Part shown: one piece after another, positions 11,997-23,574 of the stretch
Numbering within the stretch: the stretch's first letter is position 1
Layout: each line of letters starts with the position of its first letter
Source of the DNA: Harmonia axyridis
Taxonomy: Eukaryota; Arthropoda; Insecta; Coleoptera; Coccinellidae
Reading direction: 5' to 3'
Length of the DNA: 64,000 nt
Assembly (NCBI RefSeq): GCF_914767665.1
Contig: NC_059502.1
Coordinates: 29,406,812-29,470,811 of the forward strand
Program-made: the position numbers and the translations under genes
Notes under the pieces: model-generated
Database searches by the model: none
The model's input: the letters and a program-made list of their open reading frames with translations, nothing else
Told to the model about the DNA's origin: nothing

Positions 11997-12896
11997 CAAT
12001 CATTTTTGAGAGAATGAGAACTCGAAATTTCCTGGATAGATTCGTATCTTTTGAATGCCGCGTTTGCATGTTTTAATGGGCATAATTTGACTTGGGGTTT
12101 CCATTCAAAATATTGTTTTCCTGATAATTCGACCGAAACATTGGATCTAAATGAAATACTGCATTAAGATGTGACAAAATAATTTCTGCGTAACCAGAAC
12201 CAGAGAAAATTCGAGAATGAAATCCGGATATTTGCCAAGTCAGAATACAAGCAGAATGTTTCCAAATTGGCGAATGCGTCCAATACAAATTATTAAGTAT
12301 TGTTTACAGTCCCACTTCGGGTCATCATTGAACTTTTATTGAGAAGAGAAATCGACTTAGAATGAATCAGCCTATCTACAAAAAAAACCCACAATTCACA
12401 GTTCACAAATGAATTGAAAACATACACGAATTGAATGTTCGTAAATCACAGAACTCTGCCCAATTTGGATATAAATAATAATAAATTAATTGGAATGTAA
12501 GAAAAAAAAACTATCGGGCATTCAGAAAAAATCAGAAAATTGGAGGTACAATTTTCTTCTTTTTCATTATAGACTTCTTGTCGCACGAAAGTTTGCAATT
12601 ATTCTATTCGAAATTGAATTTCCATCGAATCTTTATCTTTCTGGATATTTGTCTCCAAGACTTCAAGACTTCCGAGCACTTCCTTCATCTGGAAGTTGTA
12701 AAATATCGTATTCGGCGAGCAGAGCGAGTAGTTTACCTATATAGAGCGAATGGTAATATTGACGTGACTCGTGCTGGCAGGACAGTCGTGAAGTGGGGAT
12801 GGGAGTGATAATCTCGAAATATAGAAATACATATATACAAAAAATACCTATAGAATTTTTTTCACTCATCTCATGAAACAACGTGGATTATTTATT
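11997..12896. other. intergenic, nothing recognised
   Basis: AT-rich. The small frames at 12073-12288 and 12490-12881 show no resemblance to known families. Confidence 0.45.
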
Positions 12897-12993
12897 TTAG
12901 GGGTTGTCCATTAATCACGTGAGGCTTGAAAGGGGGGGGAGGGGTTTGATAAAAATCACGAAAATAACACAAGGGGGAGGGGGGGTGTAGTAA

Positions 12994-13170
12994 GATATCA
13001 CGTGTATTTATTTTTTCGTCAAACGCGCGATTTTTAAACAAATATTAAGCGACACGGCGCGGCGTGTAGTGCAAAGCACAGTGCCAACAACTGACCTGCA
13101 AGATGCTTATCCAGTTGTTAGTGTTGAAGAATGTCTTGCTAATCCGTGGTCCGAGGACAATATACATTAA
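12994..13170 (+). pseudogene. possible transposase C-terminus inside the Harbinger-like element
   Basis: An open frame of 58 codons ends at a TAA at 13168-13170. Its last 26 residues, TTDLQDAYPVVSVEECLANPWSEDNIH in register, have the ordered, acidic look of a real protein end rather than random AT-rich translation, and the local G+C is higher than in the flanks. It lies in the left part of an element whose ends suggest PIF/Harbinger. I infer that it is the retained tail of the autonomous element's protein. I do not recognise the family from the sequence itself. Confidence 0.4.
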
Positions 13171-13302
13171 ATATATTCATGTACTAGTACAATACATGTT
13201 TTTCCTCTGATGACACTCTTCGTTTATTATTATTGTTATGGCAATCAAAAAAAATTTGCAACCAGGTGTAGACATTTTTATTATAGTCCTAAATTTCAGA
13301 AT

Positions 13303-13713
13303 AATAGTTATTTATAATACAAGTGCAGAAGGCATTGATATTCTTCCACGAGTTCAAAATTCAAAAACGAGCCACGAAGTGGCGAGTTTTGGAATGAACG
13401 AGTGGTAGAATGAGCCTTCTGTACGAGTATTATACATTATTTTCTCTAATTCATTGCATTTTCATTGAAATTAATGAAATATTTCCATAAATATATTTTA
13501 GTAATTTTTGCATTGAAAAATGTTGGTTGGCAGAACTGATTTCTTTAAGGCAAATTGATGAATTGACAGATAAAGCCGTGGCGGAAAGTTCGGAGTACCA
13601 ACATAGAATAATAAAATATAAACATGAAAACTGTGCGTTTCTGATATATTCTCGCACGATTTTGTTCTACAAGATGTGGAAGAATGAACGGAATAACCAC
13701 AGAATTAGAGAAA
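13303..13713 (+). repeat. 410-bp hairpin-headed repeat, copy A
   Basis: The first about 135 bp fold back on themselves. AATAGTTATTTATAATACAA and CAGAAGGC pair with GCCTTCTG and GTATTATACATTATTTT, and an inner stem runs from TTCCACGAGTTC to GAACGAGTGGTAGAA. The loop is around GCCACGAAGTGGC. The remaining about 275 bp is conserved among four copies in the window (34599-35004, 40011-40417, 40418-40828). A frame of about 60 codons (MAELISLRQIDELTDKAV) runs through all copies, but with start and end changes I do not believe it is a protein. This copy sits inside the Harbinger-like element. Confidence 0.75.
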
Positions 13714-14169
13714 ATAAGATTATAGTTTATACCTGTATTTAAATTAAGATAATATTCAGAAAATTTTAAGATTCGTTGTAGGTACTAAAAATACACGTGA
13801 TGTTGAGAAGGGGGAGGGGGGGTGGTCTTAAACCTCACTACGTATCACCAATGGGGGAGGGGGGGTTAAAAAATGCTAAAAAAAGATCACGTGATCAATG
13901 GACAACCCCTTACATCGGGGATATCCGTCCCCCCTTAAAATGGATGATGATCTATCCCTGTGCTTCGGGTCTAATGATATTCTCAGTCAATCCGATGTTT
14001 ATTATGCAGACTGTAGGAACAAAAGGCAATAAAAATAAACAATGATGATATCATGAAAATACGAGCGTGCGGAATATGTCCTCTTCATCGGTACTGTGAG
14101 GAACTGACATACTATCCTTGATTCTATAGAAAAACAGGCCTGCTTGCCACTAAGGCACCTTCCCTATTT

Positions 14170-14330
14170 TTCAGCTGATTATTTATATAGTGCTGTGATA
14201 AATAAAAAAATCAGCTAGATGTAAGTCGAGGAAACCTGGTCAGCTGATGCACTTAAATGGGCAATACATGCATGCGTAATAAATTCAAAGCAGCTGGCGG
14301 TTTTTCCACCAAGATAAAGCCAGCTGACCT
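14170..14330. promoter_or_regulatory. cluster of CAGCTG (E-box-like) motifs
   Basis: Four exact CAGCTG sites (near 14173, 14239, 14291 and 14322) plus a near-match TCAGCTAG near 14211 lie within 160 bp, next to a foldback element. Another occurs near 15873. CAGCTG is a palindromic bHLH-type site. Whether this is a regulatory cluster or chance is undecided. Confidence 0.25.
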
Positions 14331-14353
14331 ATATATTTATCCATAGTTGCATA

Positions 14354-15767
14354 CAGGGTGGCCACTTTTTCAATGGGATTGTATTGGTAACTCTTAAACC
14401 ATAAGAGTTAGAAGGTCGGTCAAATGGAGAAAAAGTTGCATGCATAGAAGCATTATCAAGCAGTTCAAACAAATCGAGATTATCAGGGCCGGTTTTCGAG
14501 ATATCATAAAAAAAGTAAATTCTGTCATTTTGATTTGTCTTTTTTTTCCACTTTATTTCAAATATTATCAAAAAATGTTACAGGAATTTTTTATTCGACA
14601 GTAAATTGTTCTCAATTTGACGTAATCAGATTTCGTATCCAACGTTTCGTGCTCTCTGGGCCACCCTCAACCTAATTTTTTTCAAGACGGACCTGTATAT
14701 TTTATGACACTTTTCGAAATAACTTTTAACGCTGAATTCAACGATATATCATACAATGTCATTCAAAGTTGATTTTCAGGTGATTTTATCCCTTATCCAA
14801 TTTTCTTTGCATATTTATCAAAAACTGCTGTTAATAAAATAGTAAAGAGACGCGAATACAATGATTTTAAATTTGAATACCAAGCCTTGCAAAGCTTATA
14901 TCGTAATGATATCAAAATAAAGTTCGATTCTGGAACAAATGACAAATCCAACAATAGTGATTTCTCGCGAGAAGATTGAGAATGTATTGGAAGGTATTCA
15001 AGAAGACGAAATAAGCAAATGTATGAGAAGTATGGGTTCCAGAACCGTTAAGTGCATTTTACAAAATGGTGGACATTTCGAACACTTACTTCATTCATTT
15101 TCATTTACTTTCGAATAATCATTCGATTTTTCTTTCATAAAATGATAATTCGTTTAATTATTATGAATAGAAATATGTTAATAATTATTACTTGTTTCTT
15201 GATTTGATTCTGATATGTTCCATTTAGTTCAAGATGAGTAAGTTGATTTTCTCATCGAAATGTATTGCTTGTTGTTAATTAAACTAAAGGTACCGAAATG
15301 TAATACAGATCCGACCCAAGGAAACTTGGATATGGGTCGAAATCATCTGAAAATCAACTTTGAATGACATTGTATGATATATCGTTGAATTCAGCGTTAA
15401 AAGTTATTTCGGAAAGTGTCATAAAATATACAGGTCCGTATTGAAAAAAATGAGGTTGAGGGTGGCCCAGAGAGCACGAAACGTTGGATACGAAATCTGA
15501 TTACGTCAAATTGAGAACAATTTATTGTCGAATAAAAAATTCCTGTAAAATTTTTTGATAATATTTGAAATAAAGTGGGAAAAAAAATCAAAATGACAGA
15601 ATTTACTTTTTTTATGATATCTCAATAACCGGCCCTGATAATCTCGATTTGTTTGAACTGCTTGATAATGCTTCTATGCATGCAACTTTTTCTCCATTTG
15701 ACCGACCTTCTAACTCTTTTGGTTTAAGAGTTACCAATACAATCCCATTGAAAAAGTGGCCACCCTG
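14354..15767. mobile_element. foldback element 'CAGGGTGGCC' (1414 bp) with transposase tail
   Basis: The termini CAGGGTGGCCACTTTTTC and their inverse are flanked by TA (14352-14353 and 15768-15769). Arms of about 425 bp (14354-14780 and 15345-15767) are nearly perfect inverses. The 565-bp centre keeps the 3' end of a transposase gene (14921-15118). The arrangement indicates an originally autonomous long-inverted-repeat Tc1/mariner-superfamily element that lost most of its gene. Confidence 0.85.
14921..15118 (+). pseudogene. IS630/Tc1/mariner-type transposase C-terminal tail
   Basis: A 65-codon open frame ends at TAA 15116-15118. It contains LEQMTNPTIVISREKIENVL, then CMRSM, and ends CILQNGGHFEHLLHS with a short extension. 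The closing block CI.QNGGHFEHLL is the typical end of a group of insect Tc1/mariner-superfamily transposases. Equivalent tails occur at 17424-17501 (minus strand) and 58278-58361. The catalytic domain is deleted. An upstream stop at 14918-14920 closes the frame. Confidence 0.7.
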
Positions 15768-15769
15768 TA

Positions 15770-17245
15770 TAAACTATAATCCGGTAAATTTTTGTTTGAG
15801 AGGAAATCATTGAAAATATAAATTTTTTCCTGCATGTTCGAGGCTGCTGACGTAGGTATAACTATGCTATAGCCAGCTGATTGTTGTTTTTCGTCGAAAT
15901 TTTGGAGAAGCTTTGACAAATTTCTAGTTGGAAAGAAATTATTGAATGTATTTTTTTTTCTTCGTGCTTGGAAGGCTGCTACCGCTCACCCCCCAGCGGA
16001 GTCATAGTTGATGCATTCTACTAATTACCGTTGGAGAGGTACTTGGTCATGTATATTTGTTACTGGCTCCCGGACTAAAATATTGACATAGGAAATCTTG
16101 GATGATAAGGTTGTAAGTAATTTTGATTCATTTTGAAGCTTTTTCTGACATGGCGTTAATCCCAATATATTTGGACAATTCGCAGAAAGTGCATCTTGGC
16201 AAGAGTAAAAGTGAATTAAATTAATTAATAGGCAATAAATATACAATGAACAGCAAGAACAATTACCTAGATGATGCAAATAGTTAAATAAGAAAATTGA
16301 TAACTATCAGCATTATTTTACACTATCCAAGAAATTAAAATGTATCGTCATACCCAAAAGCATCTGGTAACTAAAAGTGTAAGGAAAGGTCAATTCGGCA
16401 ACAGAAATGCAAAGGCAATGAATTAGTTATTCGTATTTTTTTTTTAGTCCGACTCAAAATGGCGGACGCGCTTTGGGCTCGCATTTTCATATCCTCCCGG
16501 GTTCCATTTGAAGCCCCAATTGGGGCTTGAAATTATTCTCTTAACAATAAGTTTTTCACTCTCACCTTGCTTTATCTAAAAATCAGTTGATCCTATAAAC
16601 AAATGGGCCGACTTAGAGACCACATAAACAAACAATTCTCTCTAAAAATCTAAATTTTCAAAAAAATTTATTCCTCAAAAATTGTAGCAGATTTGAAAAA
16701 ATCTGTTGTCAAAACTACAGATATAATTTTGTCAAAATGAATTTCATTTTCAAATTTTGAGTCGGTAATGGTTTGAAAAGATAAGTTTCAATTATTTTTA
16801 ATTATTTAAAGTTTTAATTAGGTTTGATACGTTGATGACGAACTGTATTCTGTCCGTCTTACGTAAAGACGATATCTACTAAATGAAGGCTTAAAAACTC
16901 GAAATTTTCAGATGCCCAATGGTCGTCTAAAATGTAAATTTTCCTGTTAATTTCAAAACTTTGAATTTGCTCAAAATAAAAATTTGCTATAGTAAGTAAA
17001 AAAATAATTTCAATTTTCGTGCGAAATTTCATATAGATCGCTCTAAAGAAAGAAAAAGAAAAACCCAATATTTTCGTGGCCACACAAAAAAAGGAGTTTA
17101 GATTTTGATTGTCGATATGAAATAAAAATTTCAAGTTGATCAAATAAGAACCATAGAAAATTAAAAAAAAAATTGTAAAAGAAATACCCATATTTTCGCG
17201 AAAAATGTGGTGATCGGGATAAGGATTGGCACATGATTTATAGTA
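15770..17245. other. intergenic; one perfect 18-bp palindrome
   Basis: No gene recognised. Open frames at 16025-16279 and 16859-17266 (minus) look random. A perfect 18-bp palindrome, AAGCCCCAATTGGGGCTT, lies at 16511-16528 in an otherwise AT-rich setting. Confidence 0.45.
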
Positions 17246-17247
17246 TA

Positions 17248-17862
17248 CAGGGTGTTTCCTAAACATGCGGCAAAAATTCAGGGGGTTGTTCCTTGGACTA
17301 TTCTAAGAATATTTTGTCCTTTGATGATTTTTGAAAAACCTATTTGTTTCGAAGATATAGGGGAAACAAAATTTCAGATAATAACATTTTATTATGAAAA
17401 ATTACATGAAAATTCAACTCAACCTACAAAAACTGTTGAAAATGACCACCTCTAGCCAGCATACAAGCATCCAATCTTCTCCTCATTGACTGCCGATTCA
17501 TAATAGTCAAAGATAAAATGTTAATTGCTAATACATCACAAAACGAATTCAAATGAAAACCGTGTTTAATCTGTATTCCTTTACCATCTGCACTTATCAA
17601 TTTTTAGTCAAAAAACTGGCCGTTTTTAGTAATTGGAATGTTGTTAAACAAATTTAAAAATAAATTGTACCTACTTAGTAAACACAGTGCGGTACGCATT
17701 TTTATTTAAACTATTATTAATTTTAAAAATATGAAAAATGTTGTTCGCCCTGTATCTTCGAAACAAAGAGGTTTTTCAAAAATCATCCAAGGACAAAACA
17801 TGCTTAAAATAGTCCAAGGAACAACCCCCTGAATTTTTGCCGCATGTTTAGGAAACACCCTG
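17248..17862. mobile_element. foldback element 'CAGGGTGTTTCC' (615 bp) with transposase tail
   Basis: The termini CAGGGTGTTTCCTAAACATG and their inverse are flanked by TA (17246-17247 and 17863-17864). The arms are about 120 bp and include GGGGGTTGTTCCTTGGACTA. The centre keeps a transposase end on the minus strand (17424-17501). It is a deletion derivative of the same superfamily as the element at 14354-15767 but a different family. Confidence 0.8.
17424..17501 (-). pseudogene. IS630/Tc1/mariner-type transposase C-terminal tail
   Basis: Minus-strand frame ending at a TAG (17424-17426): MNRQSMRRRLDACMLARGGH followed by FQQFL. The pattern RRRLDAC..-GGHF is the same tail found at 14921-15118 and 58278-58361, here with Q in place of E after GGHF. 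It is too short for routine gene finding. The rest of the transposase has been deleted. Confidence 0.6.
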
Positions 17863-18129
17863 TATATTATTTATATTTAGGATAACAATTTCGAGCTCAG
17901 AGTGAAAGTTCATATTGAAAGCATCATCAGAAAAAAAACCTAATATTTCAGGGACAGCATATCCCACGGAGTTACGATTTTACGAGCAAATAATATTATC
18001 ATTATTATCAAAAGATATATAAATAACAATTTCAAGCTTCATGTCAAATTTTGTGTTGATCTCACCATCATAATAATAGAAAATTGAAGCAGAATATGTA
18101 ATAACAAATGAATTCCTGAATTACTTGAA

Positions 18130-18480
18130 TTGAGGAGCTTTTGAGTGCTAGTCATTCATGCGCCAATTACGGCTCATATATTTGGGTGGTCTCCAAGAGT
18201 TTCTGACTTCACGTCAGTGTTTTCATCATTGTTGGTTGTCCTTCCAGCAATTTCCTCAGCTCCTCTATTTGAACTCTGTCAAAAGCCTTTCAATCTTAAA
18301 TTATTAAATGTTTTTATGCTGCTATACATATTGTCATCTTTATCTATTTTCATATTGTAACATTTGTGGAAATATGGTCCTGAATACTTCTTCACTAAGC
18401 ATTTCCTCTATTTCATATCTGATTTTTCTATCTAACATTTTCTCATATTAGGTATGCCTCTATTGTAGTTACCTTTTTGC
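18130..18480 (-). pseudogene. LINE reverse transcriptase remnant (motif A region)
   Basis: On the minus strand one frame reads KAFDRVQIEELRKLLEGQPT at about 18292-18233. This is the motif A block of LINE reverse transcriptases (usually IDMEKAFDRV). The sequence upstream of it is broken by frameshifts but has the expected length and lysine-rich composition. Nothing of the YADD box is visible. An old, heavily decayed LINE fragment, probably of RTE type. Confidence 0.5.
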
Positions 18481-18489
18481 TTGTTTTCT

Positions 18490-19330
18490 TTTCCTGTATT
18501 ATATGTGAGTATTATTAATGATGTTTGTCAGTCTAATGGAATAACTTTTTTTTATGAGTTTTATAGCTTTTAATCTATCATTCTCAGGTCGATTTTTAAA
18601 AAAAGATGGTACTCGAAAATAAAATATTAGATAAAATTTAGGAAGGAGAATCAAAACAAGTATCACAATATCCATGAGATATCAGAGACTCCTTCAAGTA
18701 AGTACAAACTGCGAATTCCATCACGTTCATTATGTCCCATGTCGTCGACCGCACTCTTGAGCCAGGTAAAACGCTTGTGACCGTAAAATTGTTAAAATTC
18801 TTTCTTGGATCTCTTCGCATACACGACAAACGTGAACTCATGGAAATAATTCTAATTGCCAGAAGTAAAATTCTGAACAGAATCAAGATTCATCGAAAAT
18901 AGTGCACACCGAATAGAAATATCCAGCAGTGCGAAACATCTTGAAATGCAAAATGCAAACACCATCTGTTAAAATTTTATTATAATTTGTCTGAACATCT
19001 CGGTGAGATCTTATGATTTGAAACCCTTCAGAATATACAAGCTGAACCCGTCATAATGAACCATTTTCCCCCAAAACAGCCCATCTAAAATGTAAAAATA
19101 AAATAAATCATTGATTAAACAGCCCCTAATACCCCAATAATGAAAATAGTGTTAAATCCACCAGAATAGAGCATGTGTTTATCTCACGATAATAAGACGA
19201 TCACCACCAAATGAGAATTGCTCCTGAAAAATTTAAAAACTGAAAGTTCAAAAACTCACCAATATAATTGATCCAAATTATTCCCAGAAGTTGTTCACTG
19301 TTAGATGCATAATAATTCAATTAGTGATTA
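18490..19330. other. intergenic, nothing recognised
   Basis: AT-rich. The minus-strand frame 18638-18886 shows no family resemblance. Confidence 0.4.
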
Positions 19331-19332
19331 TA

Positions 19333-19690
19333 CAGGGTGTTTCAAGTTCGACGGCCTATTAGACGTTTCTGGAGAACGGGGCGATTTGAAATCTGATAAT
19401 TCGGAATATGACATTATTTATGATGGCCTAAGAATTAAAAAAAAAATTTCCAAAAAAAACTTTTTTTTCATTTTATGTTTCAGATATCATCAAGATTTCC
19501 ATTCTCAATTACTATTTGCTGAAATTATTGCGTTAGTCCTCATAGTTTCCAAAATATTAAGAAAAAACCGAAAAAAAGAGAGAATTTCCTTAGTCACAAT
19601 TACGTGAATTATTTTTACTGTGAATATCCTATACGTATACTCAATTCTTTTTCTCAAACTAGAATGATGTTGGAATATCGTGCATATCTT
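19333..19690 (+). mobile_element. solitary left end of a CAGGGTG-type element
   Basis: TA followed by CAGGGTGTTTCAAGTTCGAC marks a typical left end at 19333. No matching inverted right end is found before the next element begins near 19698, so this copy is truncated. The frame 19305-19607 spans the junction and is not a gene. Confidence 0.45.
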
Positions 19691-19697
19691 GAATTAG

Positions 19698-20229
19698 GGG
19701 TATATAATCACAGGATGTTTCAAATATTGTGCCAAAAATTGTGAACAAAATTTGATCATAACTTTCGATTTTCAAATTAGTACCCTATTTTTTTGTGATT
19801 TCGTTGGATTCTACGGTGATAAATAAGGGTAGTGTCCAAACATGATTATGCTCTCAAATTCAATATTTCAAGAGTTATTCGAGATTTAATGAATTTATGT
19901 TATACGAAGGGTCAATTTCATTCAATCTGTTTCTAGAGTGCGTTTCAAATCAGTATTCTATGATCATAGAATGATATATTCTCGCACGATTTTGTTCTAT
20001 AGAATATTCTATATTCTAAATGGGAATATGTTATTTTACATCTACATGAAAAACTTCATAGTTCTGTTCAACAAGAATAGTTTTTGAATAGGTAACTTTT
20101 ATCGATTTTCAACAGCCTGTATCTTTGTAACCAGGCCGAATCGGAAGAAAACTAGAAAGGAAAAAAGTGTTTCTTTTGACCTCAGAAATCTTCGGTTAAA
20201 ATATATGTACAAGTCAAAGACTCACCCTG
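19698..20229 (-). mobile_element. miniature element with the empty site of a nested foldback
   Basis: The right end at 20229 reads, on the minus strand, CAGGGTGAGTCTTTGACTTG and is followed by TA (20230-20231). The other end near 19698 reads CAGGATGTTTCAAATATTG, so only the outermost bases are complementary and the left limit is tentative. The stretch 20150-20229 is homologous to 43198-43223 plus 44614-44705, where a foldback has inserted. Here the site is uninterrupted. Confidence 0.55.
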
Positions 20230-20231
20230 TA

Positions 20232-20815
20232 TAGATGAGTTACTGTTCTCTTCGAACATTTCGAGAAATAACTTGGATATTTGGAATTCTCAAACTAGAT
20301 TTTTGGTAGTAGCAGACAATCAAATGCACCAGATCTCTTGTTGCTAACTTTTCCTTCACTAATTTTGATTCCCTTGCTAGCTACAATGATTTGACTCGTT
20401 ATTTGCATCCTTTTTCCTGTAGAGTGAGAGAAGAATACTGGGGAACAAATAATAATAATATTGCTTGCATTCGGGAAATGTGTCACATTGTGCTCGACTT
20501 CCCGGAGGATCTATTAACCTCATATATTTTTAGACCAATCGAGATACAAGGGGGAGCTGAATGTGTCTGCGATGTTTGGAATTTGTATATTTACATCGAA
20601 AATCGGGTCGTGTGTGTTTGGCTGATTTCTAACCGAACTAATTAGGTAAAGATTTTTTCGCTGTTTCTATGAATTCGAAATTATAATTGATGGATATAAT
20701 ATTGGAGAAGTAAAAACCGATGTGTCTGTGCATTGCATAAATCGATGATAGCATTAGCGGGCGAGAATAAAAGACTAACCAAACATAGTTTTTTTCAAAA
20801 TTTTTTTCTGTCTGT
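20232..20815. other. intergenic, nothing recognised
   Basis: Contains an 84-codon frame (20391-20645) and a minus-strand frame (20295-20486) without family resemblance. Confidence 0.4.
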
Positions 20816-20819
20816 ATCG

Positions 20820-21390
20820 TATCATAAATTCAATTATTTTGAAGCTTTAAGAGATAATTGGAAAATGGCGTGAAATGAAAAGTTCTCATAACTTCTTTCT
20901 ACTGGTGCTATCAACATGAAACAATATATTGGACAGGCACCTTTTTCAGTAGAATCAATTTTTTTATTGCAATTAGTTTTGAAGTTATTTTGTGTTAAAT
21001 TCGGAAACCTCAGTGGCCACCAAATATTTTAATCAACTGAAGTTCACAGATTATCATAGATAGACACCTGGTGATTTGTACTGTGAAAATCGATCTTGAT
21101 AAGAATTGGTTTATATAGTTTGATGAGAAATTTATATATCATGTTATATATTTTCGATAAAGGAAAAAAACGATTTTCTTCGTTACAGAAATGTATATTC
21201 AGAAAAATTTCAGTTTGTATTATAACTTCTAAACTAATTGCACTAAAAATTTTTTTTTACACTAATGGATAAAAGTGCCTGTAGAATGTTTTTATTTCAT
21301 GTTGATAATACCATTTTCAAATTTTTTCTTATGTCTTGATAGCGGTTGAATTTATGAGGTTGCGGTTTTCACCAAATGAATTCTCTCAAT
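20820..21390. mobile_element. foldback element of family B, decayed
   Basis: The left arm (about 20830-20965) and right arm (about 21240-21360) are imperfect inverses containing GAAAAGTTCTCATAACTTC-like and GGACAGGCACC / AAAAGTGCCTGTA blocks. The centre holds CAGTGGCCACCAA, also found at 8793 and, changed, near 42158. The arms resemble those of the CAGGGTGGGC elements (TTGGAAAA-ATGGCG, CAGGCACTTTTT), so the two families are related. The outer ends have decayed. Confidence 0.55.
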
Positions 21391-21394
21391 AATC

Positions 21395-21830
21395 GATCCC
21401 GAAAATGAGATATTAATTTTTTTCTAGCTCAAAGGGATTCTAAGATCCCCTCACTAGACAATGAATTTGGGACACCCGATAGAGGCCAATCTCCGAAACT
21501 ATTGCACATATTCTTTTAGATTGAGTAGTTTGGAGTTGATAGAAAAAATTTATCATCATTTCAAAAAAGTCTTCAGGCTCAAACCTGTTATGAAATAACG
21601 TCATGCTTCACCACAAAGATTTGTCATATTCCCGTTGATGAAACACCGTTTGAGATTCAGTAGTAGTTAGAAGTACTCTTTGGCGAGGAGTTCTCAGTCA
21701 ATTTTGAAGGTGGGCTCTCCCTTTGAAGATTGTGGCGGTAACACCGATCATCAGTATGTTTCCTGCCATATGCACCTTTCATCTTCAGAATGGAGCATGG
21801 CGAGTTGACGGTAGAACGGTAGGTCCCAAG
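21395..21830. other. intergenic, nothing recognised
   Basis: No gene recognised. The flanks of the miniature element that follows are slightly richer in G+C. Confidence 0.4.
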
Positions 21831-21840
21831 AGAAATACGT

Positions 21841-22324
21841 ACAGTGACTATATTACCACTGTGGCGACAACTGGCCATAAAAAAGTCAAGAGTCCGCCAT
21901 GTTTCGTCAAGACGTTTTTGGCGGTATTTTTGAATTATATATCTGTAACTTACGGCAATATTTCATATTATGGGTCTCAATTTCTTTAGAAAGTAGCATT
22001 ATGTTTCATGAATTCTATCCAAGGTACGACATTGCAAATTAACTGAATCATGCTATCTATTTTTCCAAAGATACAGATCGAAAATATTGGTTATCTTTAA
22101 CTTCTAACTTGCACAACCAGGCATTTTGAAATATGAAAAATTCGTATAATCGAAAATCGAAGCCGGTAATTTCCACAAACTTGACAACTCAACTGCTGAA
22201 CACGTTTTGACAAATAAACATAAACAGTCTAAATCTGCAATCTGCGCAACTCCGACGAAACATGGCGGCCAACCAATAGAAAATGAGACAGGAGTTGTCG
22301 CCACTGTGGTAATAAAGTCACTGT
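21841..22324. mobile_element. miniature element, Mutator-like by target duplication (484 bp)
   Basis: The ends are ACAGTGACTATATTACCACTG (left) and the inverse of ACAGTGACTTTATTACCAC (right). Complementarity continues patchily for about 70 bp, including CCGCCATGTTTCGTC near 21893 and its inverse near 22255. A 9-bp direct repeat AGAAATACG flanks it (21831-21839 and 22325-22333), with a tenth position T versus C. A 9-10 bp duplication suggests a Mutator-like superfamily. No transposase remnant is seen inside. Confidence 0.65.
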
Positions 22325-22333
22325 AGAAATACG

Positions 22334-23570
22334 CAGCCATCTCTCGAGTAAGCAAAGAAACATTACAATTCAAATATAAAAACAATATTTTATTGCGAAT
22401 TCAAACTGAAATGAAATTACAAAAGAAGAAAAACATTTATATCAGATTCCGCATATGCTATTTTCATCAGAAATAAGATTTTATGATTATATGGGTGAGA
22501 TGGGAATTCGTGGAAAATTGGTTGAGCACATCTTCGAAAGATAGTAGTTTCGTGGATAAATTTGTGCCCTTCGAAATGTTCTCAGCGAAATTTTGTCTAA
22601 TTTCTTCAACAATTATCAACACTTACATACGCATATCAACTAATAATACTAACATCATACGTTCGAAAATTATAGCGATTCAAAATTATCGGATTTTTTG
22701 GAAGATAACTTATATCTGCAAAACGAAGACTCAACAGAACGTTTGAAGACCTGTTCTGAGTCAGCTTAGAGGTCTTACTACAAGCATTTGACCATTCTGG
22801 CACCAGCCTACTACTCAAACAAAAAAATAAAAGGGATTTCAAATTTGCGTAGCTCGGCTAAATATTTTTATAGTGTTGAGTGTTGTTGAATTCGTAATTT
22901 TTTCTTCATTACCCCATGGGGAGAGCCAATATGGCGTCCAAAAGAAAAAAAATTGACTATCGCGTCTATGAAAAAATGGAAAACAAAAAAAATCTGACCT
23001 CACCATTAGAATCTCTATATTGAAGAATTTTTCGTGAAGTCATCTCCAGAAACAAATTAGCTATACAGAAAAAAGAAAATCTCGATTTTTAGTTTTTTCG
23101 AAGATAAACGAAGATAACGCAATTTAAGCCACATTTCTAACGGTTTTCGATATACCTGTAGTGCCCCTCTAAATGATTCTAACCCTGCATAGGCCCCCCT
23201 GAGATTTTGATTGCCTCATTTTTCAGCTCAACACCCTCAATATTACTTTCACAATCCAAAAGGCATGGAAAAAAGGAAAACAATGGATTCTCAACAATTT
23301 TCCGGTTTTCAATGACAATCATGGACGCCTTATCGTTTTTGAAATTTTTCATTTTGCCCCCCCTGAGAAAAATTTCTGCGGGCGCCCATGGTCTCTTTCG
23401 GTCATTTCTCATTTCATTTCTATATTTAATTCTATATTTGGTTTGACTTGTTTTCTTTTCGAATTGTATTTAGATTGGGAAAATAAATTATATTATTATT
23501 ACTGGAAACTTCAGTTACTGCATGGGGTTGAACAGCTTGCGAGAGCGGCAGAGCTGAGAGAGCTGAGAGC
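22334..23570. other. intergenic, possible decayed DNA-transposon ends
   Basis: No gene recognised. Near 23150-23400, GGCCCCCCTGAGATTTTG and TTGCCCCCCCTGAGAAA sit about 150 bp apart on the plus strand with GGGCGCCCATG beside the second, which recalls worn hAT-type ends. A short AT tail with TTATTA repeats ends near 23500. Confidence 0.35.
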
Positions 23571-23574
23571 CTGT

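Larger units (their letters stand above)
12900..13909. mobile_element. PIF/Harbinger-like element, 1010 bp, TTA-flanked
   Basis: The left end is GGGGTTGTCCATTAATCACG and the right end is the inverse of GGGGTTGTCCATTGATCACG. The 3-bp direct repeat TTA flanks it (12897-12899 and 13910-13912), the usual TWA target of PIF/Harbinger elements. Just inside both ends are G-rich runs (GGGGGAGGGGG). It holds a short 3'-terminal coding remnant (12994-13170) and a later insertion of the 410-bp hairpin repeat (13303-13713). Without that insertion it would be about 600 bp, a deletion derivative. Confidence 0.7.

Noticed and set aside
13540..13600. A hammerhead in the 410-bp repeat (TTGATGA ... GAAA)
   Set aside because: The essential first C of the CTGATGA core is T and no stems can be formed around it.
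13527..13742. About 60-70-codon frame repeated in all four 410-bp repeats (also at 34800, 40234 and 40642)
   Set aside because: Conservation is explained by recent repeat copying. Starts and ends differ between copies, and the DNA changes are not biased toward silent positions by eye.
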